Positions 46,593-55,410 of a DNA stretch of 56,677 nucleotides are shown here, piece by piece. Position 1 is the first letter of the stretch. Every line of letters begins with the position of its first letter. The stretch comes from Candidatus Brevefilum sp. GTDB taxonomy: Bacteria > Chloroflexota > Anaerolineae > Anaerolineales > Anaerolineaceae. Location: assembly GCA_019428905.1 (NCBI GenBank), contig JAHYJN010000014.1, forward strand, positions 1 through 56,677, read 5' to 3'. A model generated the notes under the pieces. It worked only from the letters and a program-made list of their open reading frames with translations, was not told where the DNA came from and made no database searches. A program made the position numbers and the translations under genes.

Positions 46593-47246
46593 ATGAAAAA
46601 GTTATCAATTTTGATCCTGATCCTTGTCGCCCTAATACTTTCAGGGTGCCAGTCTGAAGCGTTAACAGCTGATTCAGTCACCTGGCTGAGCGAGGAACCG
46701 GTCCTTTTTATGGATGATTTCACCAACCAGACAGGCGGTTGGAAAACGCAAGAGGATCGCATTAGTTTTGCAGGCTACACCGAGCAGGGGTTTCGGTTGT
46801 GGGTCGATGTGCCGAATTTCTTGATTTGGAGCGTTCCCGGCCTCAACTTCAAAGACGCTCGCATTTACAGTAATGCCCAAAAAATTGCTGGCCCCGACGA
46901 TAATTTATTTGGGGTGATTTGCAGGTACCAGGACCGGCAAAATTATTACGCCTTTATGATCAGTTCAGATGGGTATTATGGGATTTATCGCAGGCAGGCC
47001 GGCATCATCAGCCGGATGGGTCTGACCCAGATGGGGTTCAGTGAAGCCATTCGGCGTGGTGATCAGGCTAATGAGATCCTGGCGGTGTGTCAGGGTGACC
47101 AACTAGCATTGTTTGTAAATGATACCAAGCTGCTGCAAGTGACAGATGATACTTTTACCCATGGCGATGTTGGGTTGATTGCGGGGAATTTGACGAAGCC
47201 TGGCACGGATATCCTGTTCAATTATTTTATTGTCCTCAAACCTTAG
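46593..47246 (+). CDS. lipoprotein with concanavalin-like (family 16-type) fold
   Basis: 217 residues from the ATG at 46593. The signal peptide MKKLSILILILVALILS is followed by lipobox LSGC. The mature part reads like a beta sandwich of the kind found in LamG and 3-keto-disaccharide hydrolase domains (LFMDDFTNQTGGWKTQEDRI, LFGVICRYQDRQNYYAFMIS, YYGIYRRQAG, GDQLALFVNDTKLLQVTD, TFTHGDVGLIAGNLTKPGTD). It carries no enzymatic residues that I can name. This family is widespread in Anaerolineae as secreted or anchored binding proteins. 5 bases separate it from mtaB, so both are probably translated from one mRNA even though their functions look unrelated. Confidence 0.8.
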   Translation: MKKLSILILILVALILSGCQSEALTADSVTWLSEEPVLFMDDFTNQTGGWKTQEDRISFAGYTEQGFRLWVDVPNFLIWSVPGLNFKDARIYSNAQKIAGPDDNLFGVICRYQDRQNYYAFMISSDGYYGIYRRQAGIISRMGLTQMGFSEAIRRGDQANEILAVCQGDQLALFVNDTKLLQVTDDTFTHGDVGLIAGNLTKPGTDILFNYFIVLKP

Positions 47247-47251
47247 GTGTG

Positions 47252-48562
47252 ATGCGAATATTTTTAGATTCGATTGGCTGCCGCTTAAATCAGAGTGAGA
47301 TTGAAGGGTTTGCCAACCTCTTCAGGGCGCTTGGTCACGAGGTGGTGCCTGATCCAGCCAAGGCTGATGTAGCGATTGTCAATACCTGTGCTGTGACAGT
47401 CAAAGCTGCAGCAGATTCACGGAAGCAATTACGCAGGGCAAGCCGGGAAGGAGCCCAGATTGTGATTGCCACAGGTTGTTGGGCGACGCTGGAACCTGAA
47501 GCGGCATTACAGCTGGAGGGTGTGCAGAGGGTGTTTGTAAATGGCAAAAAAGGCACCTTGGTGGCTGATCTGCTGGATATCTCGGATGAACAGCTTTCTA
47601 CCGTGAAGGTGGTGCGCGAACCGTTGCCGGGGGATCGGGGCAGAACCCGTGCATTTATCAAAGTCCAAGAAGGTTGTGACAACCGCTGCACCTACTGCCT
47701 GACTCGCCTTGCCCGGGGACCATCACGCTCAAGGAACTTGAAGGATATCAACAAGGACATCCAGGCTGCAATCGATGGGGGAGCGAAGGAGATGGTTCTC
47801 TCCGGTGTGCAGCTGGGAGCTTGGGGCAGAGATTTGGATCAGCCACAAGCTTTACAGGACCTGCTGGTAAAAATTTTAACCCACCAGGATATTCAGCGTT
47901 TGCGCTTGTCTTCCATTGAGCCGTGGGAGTTTGACTTGGAGATGCTGTCTCTGTGGCAGGATCAACGCTTGTGCCGTCAGCTGCATATCCCCCTGCAATC
48001 AGGCAGCGACCGGATATTGAAGAAGATGGGCCGGCCGATCAGTGTGTCTGCTTATCAGGCGTTAATCGGCGAAATCAAACAACGGATCCCGGGGATTGCC
48101 ATCACAACAGATGTGATCACGGGTTTTCCTGGGGAGACAGATGCGGATTTTGAGGCAACCCAAACCTTGGTGGAAACGGTTGGTTTTGCTGGCGGTCACG
48201 TCTTCACCTATTCTCCAAGACCCATGACGCCTGCTTTTAAAATGGAAGCGCAGGTACCAACCCGGGTTGCGAAAGCACGTAATGCAGCGTTAAGAAAAGT
48301 TTTTGAAAGAACAAGTGAGAATTTCCGAGAGCAATTTATCAATCGAGTGATGCAAGTATTATGGGAGATCAGCGACCCAACACCTGGCGGAAGTTATGCC
48401 CTTTCAGGTCTGACGGATAATTACATCAGGGTGTATTCGGCAGCAGATTGTGATCTGTGGAACATGATCACGCCAGTTTTGCTTTCTGGTCATCACCATG
48501 AGTGGCCAGCTTTAGTGGGAAATATTGAACGAATAGATAGAATGAAGGTGGGGGAATTCTGA
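47252..48562 (+). CDS. mtaB: tRNA t6A37 methylthiotransferase
   Basis: 436 residues from the ATG at 47252. The UPF0004 domain has GCRLNQSEIEG, VNTCAVT and ATGCWATLEP with the three auxiliary-cluster Cys. The radical SAM domain has EGCDNRCTYCLTRLARGPSR (CxxxCxxC near 145). The family signature LSGVQLGAWG and PLQSGSDRILKKMGRP follow, and a C-terminal TRAM-type domain. GCRLNQSE rather than GCQMN is diagnostic for MtaB over MiaB and RimO. It turns t6A into ms2t6A at position 37 of ANN-decoding tRNAs. It precedes the rpmH cluster. Confidence 0.95.
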   Translation: MRIFLDSIGCRLNQSEIEGFANLFRALGHEVVPDPAKADVAIVNTCAVTVKAAADSRKQLRRASREGAQIVIATGCWATLEPEAALQLEGVQRVFVNGKKGTLVADLLDISDEQLSTVKVVREPLPGDRGRTRAFIKVQEGCDNRCTYCLTRLARGPSRSRNLKDINKDIQAAIDGGAKEMVLSGVQLGAWGRDLDQPQALQDLLVKILTHQDIQRLRLSSIEPWEFDLEMLSLWQDQRLCRQLHIPLQSGSDRILKKMGRPISVSAYQALIGEIKQRIPGIAITTDVITGFPGETDADFEATQTLVETVGFAGGHVFTYSPRPMTPAFKMEAQVPTRVAKARNAALRKVFERTSENFREQFINRVMQVLWEISDPTPGGSYALSGLTDNYIRVYSAADCDLWNMITPVLLSGHHHEWPALVGNIERIDRMKVGEF

Positions 48563-48724
48563 TGCTTGACGATTTTTCTTGACCAGATAAAATCAATAAG
48601 ATTGTTAGATAGCTGCTTCGCATGGTTTGACCCTCATAGGGCCATGCGGTATAATGGTTGGCTGTCGTTAATGCGCGAGTATTGAGACAGAGAGAAAAAA
48701 AAAGAAAGAAAGGACTCATCAATT

Positions 48725-48895
48725 ATGCCAAAGCGAACATATCAACCAAAGCGTCGCCGCCGCGTCCGCGTTCACGGTTTTCGAGCACGTATGAAAAGCA
48801 AAGGTGGTCAGAACGTATTAAAGCGACGTCGAGCAAAGGGACGGCATGAATTGGCAAAGAAAGCCAATAACCACGTGAAAAAAGTCCGCTGGTAG
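48725..48895 (+). CDS. rpmH: 50S ribosomal protein L34
   Basis: 56 residues. It begins [20 protein letters not shown] and contains [19 protein letters not shown], the L34 signature, then ends HVKKVRW. The N-terminus is longer than in E. coli but typical of Chloroflexota. An AAAGGA lies 11 bases upstream. It heads the rpmH-rnpA-yidD-yidC-khpB cluster, which in many bacteria lies near the replication origin; no dnaA or DnaA-box array is seen here. Confidence 0.97.
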   Translation: MPKRTYQPKRRRRVRVHGFRARMKSKGGQNVLKRRRAKGRHELAKKANNHVKKVRW

Positions 48896-48950
48896 GCTGG
48901 CTCAGGTTATTTGCATTTAAGCGAATTAATCATGCTGAACAGGACAATGG

Positions 48951-49298
48951 GTGCAACGAAAGTTTCGATTAACCCGCAGTGATGATATCAACCGTGTGCG
49001 CCAGCAAGGTCGATCCCTGGCCAACACGATCGTAGTGTTAGGTTTTCTACCGAATCAAATCACACAGAATCGAATAGCCGTGATTGCCGGTCGGTCTGTC
49101 GGTGGGGCTGTCCAGCGTAACTTTGCGAAACGGCGGATTCGATCTGCTTTTCAAACCCTACATCCAGGGTTAGACCAGGGTTACGACCTGGTGCTGATTG
49201 CAAGAAAACCCATCCTGGAAGTTGATTATCAAATGATCATCAACGGAGTGAAAACCCTGTTGGTGCAAGCAGGAATCATGAAAGATGTAACCGATTGA
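48951..49298 (+). CDS. rnpA: ribonuclease P protein component
   Basis: 115 residues from a GTG at 48951, supported by AGGA seven bases upstream. Signatures: [18 protein letters not shown] near the N-terminus, the RNA-contacting helix [16 protein letters not shown] (the RNR motif region; here [14 protein letters not shown]) and the closing [10 protein letters not shown]. Together with the P RNA it matures tRNA 5' ends. The P RNA gene is not recognised in this window. Its TGA overlaps the yidD start by 4 bases. Confidence 0.95.
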   Translation: MQRKFRLTRSDDINRVRQQGRSLANTIVVLGFLPNQITQNRIAVIAGRSVGGAVQRNFAKRRIRSAFQTLHPGLDQGYDLVLIARKPILEVDYQMIINGVKTLLVQAGIMKDVTD

Positions 49299-49588
49299 CA
49301 GAGCACGCAGCTTTGCACGATCATACTAACCACGAACCGCGATTGAAGGATATCCCCTTTCAACTGCGCACTTTGCCGCGCTGGTTGTTACTCTTGTTGA
49401 TCCGTGCTTACCAAGCGATTATTTCACCGGCAATCCCTGCCGATACCTGCCGTTTTTACCCCACCTGTTCTCATTATAGTTACCAGGCGGTTTATAAATA
49501 CGGAGCCCTCAAGGGGAGTTGGATGGCTGTCAAGCGGGTTGCCCGGTGCAATCCATTTAACCCGGGTGGCATTGATCCGGTACCATGA
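49295..49588 (+). CDS. yidD: membrane protein insertion efficiency factor YidD
   Basis: 97 residues from TTG at 49295, which overlaps the rnpA stop. The core is [20 protein letters not shown] and [19 protein letters not shown], then the terminal [13 protein letters not shown]. Conserved Cys-Pro-Ser-type segments of the YidD family are intact. YidD is a small amphipathic protein near the membrane that assists YidC and Sec-dependent insertion. The N-terminal 25 residues (His/Asn-rich) are extra compared with most members. Confidence 0.93.
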   Translation: MTEHAALHDHTNHEPRLKDIPFQLRTLPRWLLLLLIRAYQAIISPAIPADTCRFYPTCSHYSYQAVYKYGALKGSWMAVKRVARCNPFNPGGIDPVP

Positions 49589-49611
49589 AGACTTTGAGAA
49601 GAGTAAAAAGA

Positions 49612-50673
49612 ATGAAAAAGACTCATATTTTGTTAATTGGGATATTGGCTGGATTAAGCCTTGTCCTGAGTGCGTGTATGCCCGGTATCCGGGTGGTGGG
49701 AACCCCAGGAACCGTCGTTTCCGAGGATCGGGTTTACGTTTCCTACGGCAACCAAGTGTACGCGCTAAATGCTGCCAGTGGAAACGAGGAATGGCATTAT
49801 CCGGAGGAAAGCAATAACCAGGTGATGTTTTATGCGCCACCGGTGGTAACCGATGCGTACATTTATGTCGGAGATATTGCAAATACCTTTCATAAGATCG
49901 ATAAAGCAACGGGTGCGGCTGTTTGGACATTTACTGAAGCTAAGGGCTATTTCATCGGCCAGGCGAATGAGGATGAGGGCGTCATTTATGCGCCTTCTAA
50001 TAATGGAAACCTGTATGCGATCGATGCCGATGGAAATTTAAAATGGATTTTTGAGACCGACCATTTCCTGTGGGCTCAACCGCAAATTGGCGCCGATGCA
50101 ATTTACCAGGGTTCTATGGACCACTATGTTTACGCGATCTCAAAAGATGGTGATCAGCTCTGGGCAACTGAAATGGCTGGTGCTGTTGTCGGGTCTGTGG
50201 CCTTGAGCGAGGATGGCTCCAGTTTATTTGTGGGGTCAATTGGCGAAGAGATGGTCGCTCTGAACACAGCTGATGGGTCCACTATCTGGACATTTGCGGC
50301 TGACGACAGTATTTGGGGTCGAGCAGTGGTTGTTGATCAGACTTTGTATTTTGGGGATAGTTCAGGTACTGTTTTTGCTCTAGACGTAAACAACGGCCAA
50401 CAGATTTGGCGCCAGCAGTCCTTTACCGGTTCAATTATTGGCGGATTGTCAGTTTTGCCTGACGGTATCGCTTTTGTGACAGAAGAGGGCACGATAAAAA
50501 CGATTAATTTTGATGGTAGTCCCAAGTGGGAAGCATCAATATCAGGTCAAGTTTTCCAAGCGCCTGCTGTCAACGATCAATACCTGGTTGTAGGGGCGAT
50601 TGAAGGTGACAACCTGGTTTACGCTTACAACCTGGCCGGCACACAAATTTGGTCAAGAACCCCTGAGAAATAG
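49612..50673 (+). CDS. PQQ-like beta-propeller lipoprotein inserted in the yidD-yidC cluster
   Basis: 353 residues from the ATG at 49612 (MKKTHILLIGILAGLSLVLS then lipobox LSACM). The upstream ATG at 49585 overlaps yidD and gives a less lipoprotein-like start. After residue 22 it consists of seven or eight PQQ-type blades, each with the pattern VYALNAASGNEEWHYP, KIDKATGAAVWTF, YAIDADGNLKWIF, YAISKDGDQLWAT, ALNTADGSTIWTFAADDS and ALDVNNGQQIWRQ. The fold equals BamB of proteobacteria, but this is a single-membrane lineage. Located between yidD and yidC, 12 bases upstream of yidC, and surely co-transcribed. It may bind emerging membrane or exported proteins; the function is inferred from context only. 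Confidence 0.85.
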   Translation: MKKTHILLIGILAGLSLVLSACMPGIRVVGTPGTVVSEDRVYVSYGNQVYALNAASGNEEWHYPEESNNQVMFYAPPVVTDAYIYVGDIANTFHKIDKATGAAVWTFTEAKGYFIGQANEDEGVIYAPSNNGNLYAIDADGNLKWIFETDHFLWAQPQIGADAIYQGSMDHYVYAISKDGDQLWATEMAGAVVGSVALSEDGSSLFVGSIGEEMVALNTADGSTIWTFAADDSIWGRAVVVDQTLYFGDSSGTVFALDVNNGQQIWRQQSFTGSIIGGLSVLPDGIAFVTEEGTIKTINFDGSPKWEASISGQVFQAPAVNDQYLVVGAIEGDNLVYAYNLAGTQIWSRTPEK

Positions 50674-50684
50674 AGGATAGATCT

Positions 50685-51593
50685 ATGTGGGATACCATTG
50701 TTATTCAACCTTTTGTAAATGTATTATTGTTGATCAATTCCCTGGTCAATAGTTTTGGCATATCGATCATCCTGTTCACGTTCTTAATCCGGTTGTTGAC
50801 CCACCCCCTGACGGTGAAACAGTTTAAGGCCACCCAGGGTATGCAGCAATTACAAAGTGACCCCCGTTATAAAAAGATCCAGGAAAAATACAAGGATGAC
50901 AAGGAACGTTTTGCCCAGGAGCAAATGAAGCTCTACAAAGAATTGGGCATCAACCCGATGGGTTCGTGTTTACCAACCTTGATCCAATTTCCCTTGATTC
51001 TGGGGCTTTACCAAAGTGTGGTGCGAGCGATGGCCGCCTCACCCTTTGAGCTGTTCCGGCTTGAGCAGAGCATTTACCCCGGGTTCATCAACCCCGCCAG
51101 TGTGCTCCCGCTGCAAAACCGCTTCCTATGGATGGACCTTGGCCAGCCAGAGCGATTGACCATTTTTGGCATTGGAATCCCGGTGTTAGCCGTCCTGGTG
51201 GTGATCAGCACCTATCTGCAATCCAAGTTGATTTCACCGGCTTCAACCGGTAACGATCAAGGCGCAATGATGGCAAAATCGATGAACATTTACATGCCGT
51301 TATTGATGGGTTTCATGGCCTATTCATTGGCATCTGGTTTAGCACTGTACTTTCTGGCAAGCAACGTGATCGGAATCGCCCAATATGCGATTCTTGGCCG
51401 AGCAAACTGGTCGAATGTTCTGCCTTTCCTTAAAAAAGATGAAGGTACGCACGCACAGGAACAAAAACCGGTCAAGGTCATCGATGTGGTTGCTGAAGAT
51501 AAACCAAAGACGAAACCTGCACCGGCAAAAACATCAAGCAATAAGCGCATGACGATGCCAAAAAAGCAGGGACAAAAACGCAAAAAACGGTAA
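50685..51593 (+). CDS. yidC: YidC/Oxa1 membrane protein insertase
   Basis: 302 residues, the short form lacking the large periplasmic domain of Gram-negative YidC. Five helices: about 8-30, 95-115 (the segment IQFPLILGLYQSVVRAM), 165-185, 210-230 and 225-245. A cytosolic coiled loop follows the first helix (ATQGMQQLQSDPRYKKIQEK, then YKDDKERFAQEQMKLYKEL). The C-terminal basic tail (RMTMPKKQGQKRKKR) would bind ribosomes. It inserts inner-membrane proteins with or without Sec. Followed 49 bases later by khpB. Confidence 0.95.
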   Translation: MWDTIVIQPFVNVLLLINSLVNSFGISIILFTFLIRLLTHPLTVKQFKATQGMQQLQSDPRYKKIQEKYKDDKERFAQEQMKLYKELGINPMGSCLPTLIQFPLILGLYQSVVRAMAASPFELFRLEQSIYPGFINPASVLPLQNRFLWMDLGQPERLTIFGIGIPVLAVLVVISTYLQSKLISPASTGNDQGAMMAKSMNIYMPLLMGFMAYSLASGLALYFLASNVIGIAQYAILGRANWSNVLPFLKKDEGTHAQEQKPVKVIDVVAEDKPKTKPAPAKTSSNKRMTMPKKQGQKRKKR

Positions 51594-51642
51594 TCGGATT
51601 TTTGCGGAAATTGAACCCGTTTAACCAATGGGAGAGTAATTT

Positions 51643-52386
51643 ATGTCTGAAGAAATCACGAAATTAGAAGTCATTGCCCCTTCAATAGAAGAAGCGATTG
51701 AAAACGGGTTGGCAGAACTCGGTTTGACAGAAGCGGATGTTGAAGTTGAAATCTTAGATGAAGGCAAAAAAGGTTTGTTGGGGCTTGGTACCCGGCAGGC
51801 TCGCGTGGCTTTAAAGATTAAACCACGCACTGAAGACACGATCTCCAAAGTGTCGGTTTCTCCCGAGAAAGCCGTAACCCAAGCGCCTTCAGCAGCTAAA
51901 GAAGTGGCTCCTGGCGAACCCGAAGAAGTCGAGATTGCCAGAGAAGTCATCCAAACCCTCTTGGAAAAAATGCATGTGAATGCCAATATTTCGGTGCGAT
52001 TAGGCGACAGCGATAGCGATCGGATCGAACCGGTTTTAATTGATATCGAGGGGAATGACCTCAGCTTTTTGATCGGGCGCAAGGCCGAAACAATCAACGC
52101 GCTGCAATTCATCACCAGCCTGATCGTTGGGCGTGAGTTAGGGCGTTGGATTCCATTACAGATTGATGTACAGCATTACCGCAAGCGGCGTGAGGATGAG
52201 CTACGTAAGCTCGCCCGTCGAATTGCGGACCAGGTGGCAGACACCGGCCGTGACCAAGCGCTGGAACCCATGCCGCCGAATGAGCGCCGCATCGTCCACC
52301 TCGAATTACATGACCATCCACTGGTGGAAACGGAAAGTGAGGGTGAAGACCCAGCACGCAAGGTGGTTGTGCGAGTTAAGCGCTAA
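51643..52386 (+). CDS. khpB: RNA-binding protein KhpB (Jag/EloR)
   Basis: 247 residues. The N-terminal Jag_N domain is LEVIAPSIEEAIENGLAELG (2-50, ending GKKGLLGLGTRQARVAL). A KH domain (about 105-165) has DLSFLIGRKAETINALQFIT. An R3H domain at about 185-230 has MPPNERRIVHLELHDHPLVE. It is a sequence-specific RNA binder that pairs with KhpA in many bacteria and affects cell elongation. Co-transcribed with yidC, the typical order. The linker (residues 60-95) is charged and low complexity. Confidence 0.94.
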   Translation: MSEEITKLEVIAPSIEEAIENGLAELGLTEADVEVEILDEGKKGLLGLGTRQARVALKIKPRTEDTISKVSVSPEKAVTQAPSAAKEVAPGEPEEVEIAREVIQTLLEKMHVNANISVRLGDSDSDRIEPVLIDIEGNDLSFLIGRKAETINALQFITSLIVGRELGRWIPLQIDVQHYRKRREDELRKLARRIADQVADTGRDQALEPMPPNERRIVHLELHDHPLVETESEGEDPARKVVVRVKR

Positions 52387-52408
52387 ACTGAAAAATTTTG
52401 TAAAAATT

Positions 52409-52449
52409 AACCGTAAGGTTGCAAATGTGCACAACCTTACGGTTTTTTT
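52409..52449 (+). terminator. intrinsic terminator of the rpmH-khpB cluster
   Basis: A perfect 13-bp stem (52409-52421 with 52432-52444; AACCGTAAGGTTG), 10-base loop, followed directly by seven T's. It lies 23 bases after the khpB stop. Confidence 0.95.
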
Positions 52450-52479
52450 ATTGCGGTAAAATTAATCTCGGAGGCAGAT

Positions 52480-53790
52480 ATGCGAGCTGTAGAGATCATT
52501 GAAAAGAAGCGTGATGGGGTTGAATTGACAAAAAGTGAGATTGAGTTCTTTATCCGCGGGTATACCCGGGATGAGATCCCGGATTACCAGGCATCCGCGT
52601 GGGCGATGGCTGTTTTATTAAACGGGATGACCTCGGCAGAGACAACTTACCTAACCTTGGCGATGGCTGAGAGTGGTGAACAACTCGACCTAAAGGACGT
52701 GGTTGATATTGTCGTGGATAAGCATTCTTCGGGGGGGGTTGGCGATAAGACCTCGATCGCTGTGGTTCCCCTGGTGCGCGCCTGCGGCTTACCTGTTGGT
52801 AAGATGTCTGGTCGCGGATTGGGTTTCAGCGGTGGGACGTTGGATAAGCTTGAGTCCATCCCGGGCTTTAGGACGAATCTGAGCAAAGATGAATTTATTC
52901 AGCAGTTGGGTTCCTTGGGGATGGTGCTTTCCGGGCAGAGCGTGGACCTCGCACCCGCTGACGGAAAATTGTACGCTTTACGTGATGTGACCGGCACGGT
53001 GCAGTCAATTCCCTTAATCGCCAGTTCGATCATGAGCAAGAAGATTGCTGCCGGCGCCCAGGCGATTCTGTTGGATGTTAAGACTGGCAATGGCGCATTT
53101 ATGCAAACTCTGGAAGAGGCGCGTGAACTGGCAAAATTAATGGTCTCAATCGGAGAATTAAGCGGCAGGGAGGTGGCAGCGCTCCTTTCAGACATGAATC
53201 AACCTCTCGGTGAAGCGGTAGGCAATGCCCTGGAGATGAAAGAGGCCATTTTAACCTTGATGGGGCAGGGCCCGGATGACTTTGTAGCGCACTGTCTCGA
53301 AATTGCCAGCCAAATGCTGTTACTTGGGAAGCGTGCAGCTGATAAAGATACTGCCCGGAAAATGGCCCAGGAAGCACTTGATTCAGGCCATGGCCTGGAT
53401 TATCTCAAACGTTTGGTTGAAGCACAGGGTGGTGATGTGGGTGTAATCGATCACCCGGATAAACTTCCTCAAGCGCCAATCAAAGCCGTGATCGAAGCAA
53501 CACGAGGAGGTTTTGTGCACGAGGTGCATGCCCGGCAGGTCGGTGAGACGGCGGTGGTGTTGGGTGCAGGTCGCTCAAAGAAGGATGATGTAATTGATCT
53601 AGCGGTTGGGATCTCCGTCTTGGTCAAGGTTGGCGATTGCGTTGAAAAGGGTCAGCCTTTATTTATGGTTCATGCCCGGGATGAAGCTTCACTTGACATC
53701 GCAAAGGCGAGTTTGGCAGATGCTGTCAAGATCTTGGATGAAGAACATCCACGCCTGCCGTTGTTTTACGGTCTAGTCACAGGAGCTTGA
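52480..53790 (+). CDS. pdp: pyrimidine-nucleoside phosphorylase
   Basis: 436 residues. The three-domain nucleoside phosphorylase II fold begins MRAVEIIEKKRDGVELTKSE. The signature helix and phosphate site are KHSSGGVGDKTSIAVVPLVR, then KMSGRGLGFSGGTLDKLESI, SIMSKKIAAGAQAILLDVKT. The C-terminal lid has GAGRSKKDDVIDLAVGI. Pyrimidine nucleoside phosphorylase splits uridine, thymidine or deoxyuridine to base and (deoxy)ribose-1-phosphate. The thymidine phosphorylase DeoA is the alternative; PdpA-type length fits this one. A strong GGAGG site precedes the ATG. With the secreted nuclease elsewhere in the window it could take part in nucleoside salvage. Confidence 0.93.
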   Translation: MRAVEIIEKKRDGVELTKSEIEFFIRGYTRDEIPDYQASAWAMAVLLNGMTSAETTYLTLAMAESGEQLDLKDVVDIVVDKHSSGGVGDKTSIAVVPLVRACGLPVGKMSGRGLGFSGGTLDKLESIPGFRTNLSKDEFIQQLGSLGMVLSGQSVDLAPADGKLYALRDVTGTVQSIPLIASSIMSKKIAAGAQAILLDVKTGNGAFMQTLEEARELAKLMVSIGELSGREVAALLSDMNQPLGEAVGNALEMKEAILTLMGQGPDDFVAHCLEIASQMLLLGKRAADKDTARKMAQEALDSGHGLDYLKRLVEAQGGDVGVIDHPDKLPQAPIKAVIEATRGGFVHEVHARQVGETAVVLGAGRSKKDDVIDLAVGISVLVKVGDCVEKGQPLFMVHARDEASLDIAKASLADAVKILDEEHPRLPLFYGLVTGA

Positions 53791-53883
53791 CAGCAAAACA
53801 TTGATTAAATTTTCTGAGATCTTACAAAAATTTCCTAACTAGCCAATTGGAAATAAAGATTGTCTTTTGAATCCATTAAATCC

Positions 53884-53923
53884 AACCCGCTGTGCCGCGT
53901 AATTGATTGTAGCACAGCAGGTT
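53884..53923. other. imperfect hairpin between pdp and the flavoprotein gene
   Basis: A 12-bp stem with one mismatch (AACCCGCTGTGC at 53884-53895 with GCACAGCAGGTT at 53912-53923, 16-base loop) lies between two convergent genes. There is no T-run on either side, so a terminator role is uncertain. Confidence 0.5.
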
Positions 53924-53966
53924 AGACGATGATTCTGTTGATGAAGATTTCAACAGGTGAATTTTC

Positions 53967-55208
53967 TTAGGTTCGTTTGGCTTTGAGTTTGCCTTCCTCT
54001 TCACGAATCTTTCGTAAGGCGTCTCGATAAGGTTTGTTGTAAGTGGTGCAGCCTACATTTTGTTGACGGATCAACAATTCAATACAATTATCACAAGCAG
54101 TGCACCAATCAATTTCGTCTTCTCTGCCTTCCATTAGTTTTTGTGGTACAAACGGGTCAGCGAAAGATTGCCGGCCAAGAGCGACCATATCACAAACACC
54201 TTCGCGAATGTTCTTGTCACCCCAATAGAGGAGGGTGTTTTCTTCAGGTTTGACGGCTTGAAGATTGTTCTTTCCATCGCGGAAGATCGAGTAGGCTGAA
54301 CCGATGACGACGGTTTCAGGTTTCAAGTTTTCTTTTAAGGTCTTTGAGAAATAGTGGTGCAGATAGGCATAGTCAGGAATGGCTTTATCCGGTTGAGATA
54401 AGGCTAAAGTAATGGATGGGCTGCCAGCGGATTGCAGGATGTAATGGGCGCCACGTTCTTCTAGGCCTTTGACCAGGTCGATGGATTCTGTGAGATCCAT
54501 CACAGCAGTTGTGGGTGATGCTGCTCCGCATCCTCCAGGAAAACCTTCCCAAACTGAGACTTTGGACCCGACAAGGAAATCAGGATCGTTGACTTCTTTA
54601 ACAACACGCTCAATCAACTCGAAAGCAAAACGGCTTCGTTTTTCCCAAGGACCGCCATATTTCCAATCTCGATCGTTGTAGGGGCGCAACAATTGCGAAC
54701 CAAGATAACCATGAGAAAGTTTCAGGTCAACACCGTTACCGCCAACATTGTGACAAATTTTTGCGGCCAAAACGAATTTATCCAGGATATCGTCCACTTC
54801 TTCTTCGGAGAGCAGATCGCCACCAAAACCTGGCAGGTGTTTAACCGTCACCCGTCGCGAGAAATCGGGGTGGCTCAGCTCACCTGAATGGGTTAATTGG
54901 AATATGAACAGTGTTTTGTCGTTTTCTTTTCGCAATTGGGAGACAAATTTTTCCAGCGCTTTTTCATTGTGTGGTTCGATGCTAAGCTGCATTTTCCGAC
55001 CGCGACTATCATACGTGACGGTAATTGCTTCAAGGTCAATCAAACCAGCTTGTCCTTTGAAGAGTTTTGTATAGCGCTCGTAGGTTCTTTCAGTTGGGTT
55101 GCCATATTCATCGGAGTCACAACATTCCATGGCATTGATCATTAAACGATTGGATGAGACAAGATTTCCGATCTTGATCGGTTCAAACAACGCATTCTTC
55201 CCTGTCAT
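53967..55208 (-). CDS. Old Yellow Enzyme-type flavoprotein with 4Fe-4S cluster
   Basis: 413 residues from the ATG at 55208 (MTGKNALFEPIKIGN), preceded by AAGGAGG. An FMN-binding TIM barrel of the NADH:flavin oxidoreductase family: FEPIKIGNLVSSNRLMINAM, FIFQLTHSGELSH, NGVDLKLSHGYLGSQLLRPY (usual HGAHGYLL-type motif), VGSKVSVWEG and DMVALGRQSFADP. The barrel is followed by the cluster motif C-x2-C-x2-C-x11-C (CTACDNC ... NVGC). The C-terminal FAD/NADPH domains of 2,4-dienoyl-CoA reductase are missing, so a partner must deliver electrons. The substrate is unknown. Divergent from the PAS-LuxR gene, which probably regulates it. Confidence 0.88.
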   Translation of the reverse strand: MTGKNALFEPIKIGNLVSSNRLMINAMECCDSDEYGNPTERTYERYTKLFKGQAGLIDLEAITVTYDSRGRKMQLSIEPHNEKALEKFVSQLRKENDKTLFIFQLTHSGELSHPDFSRRVTVKHLPGFGGDLLSEEEVDDILDKFVLAAKICHNVGGNGVDLKLSHGYLGSQLLRPYNDRDWKYGGPWEKRSRFAFELIERVVKEVNDPDFLVGSKVSVWEGFPGGCGAASPTTAVMDLTESIDLVKGLEERGAHYILQSAGSPSITLALSQPDKAIPDYAYLHHYFSKTLKENLKPETVVIGSAYSIFRDGKNNLQAVKPEENTLLYWGDKNIREGVCDMVALGRQSFADPFVPQKLMEGREDEIDWCTACDNCIELLIRQQNVGCTTYNKPYRDALRKIREEEGKLKAKRT

Positions 55209-55410
55209 TTTAACAACCTCCTTACTTATCGTGAATGGGCACATTTCTAAGCATATTATAAATTGACCTAAGTCTGTTTTGCAATATGGTAAAATCCCTA
55301 TGTAAACCCTAGGTAAAAACTAGTATATAATTCAGATATTAGTCTTAAGAACATACAAATGAATTATATTTGTAAAGGAATTGACTGTATTTTCTCCAGG
55401 TTGGTTTAAA

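Noticed and set aside
48560..48724. Possible replication origin upstream of rpmH
   Set aside because: No DnaA-box array (TTATNCACA) and no dnaA gene are seen, so no origin is called.
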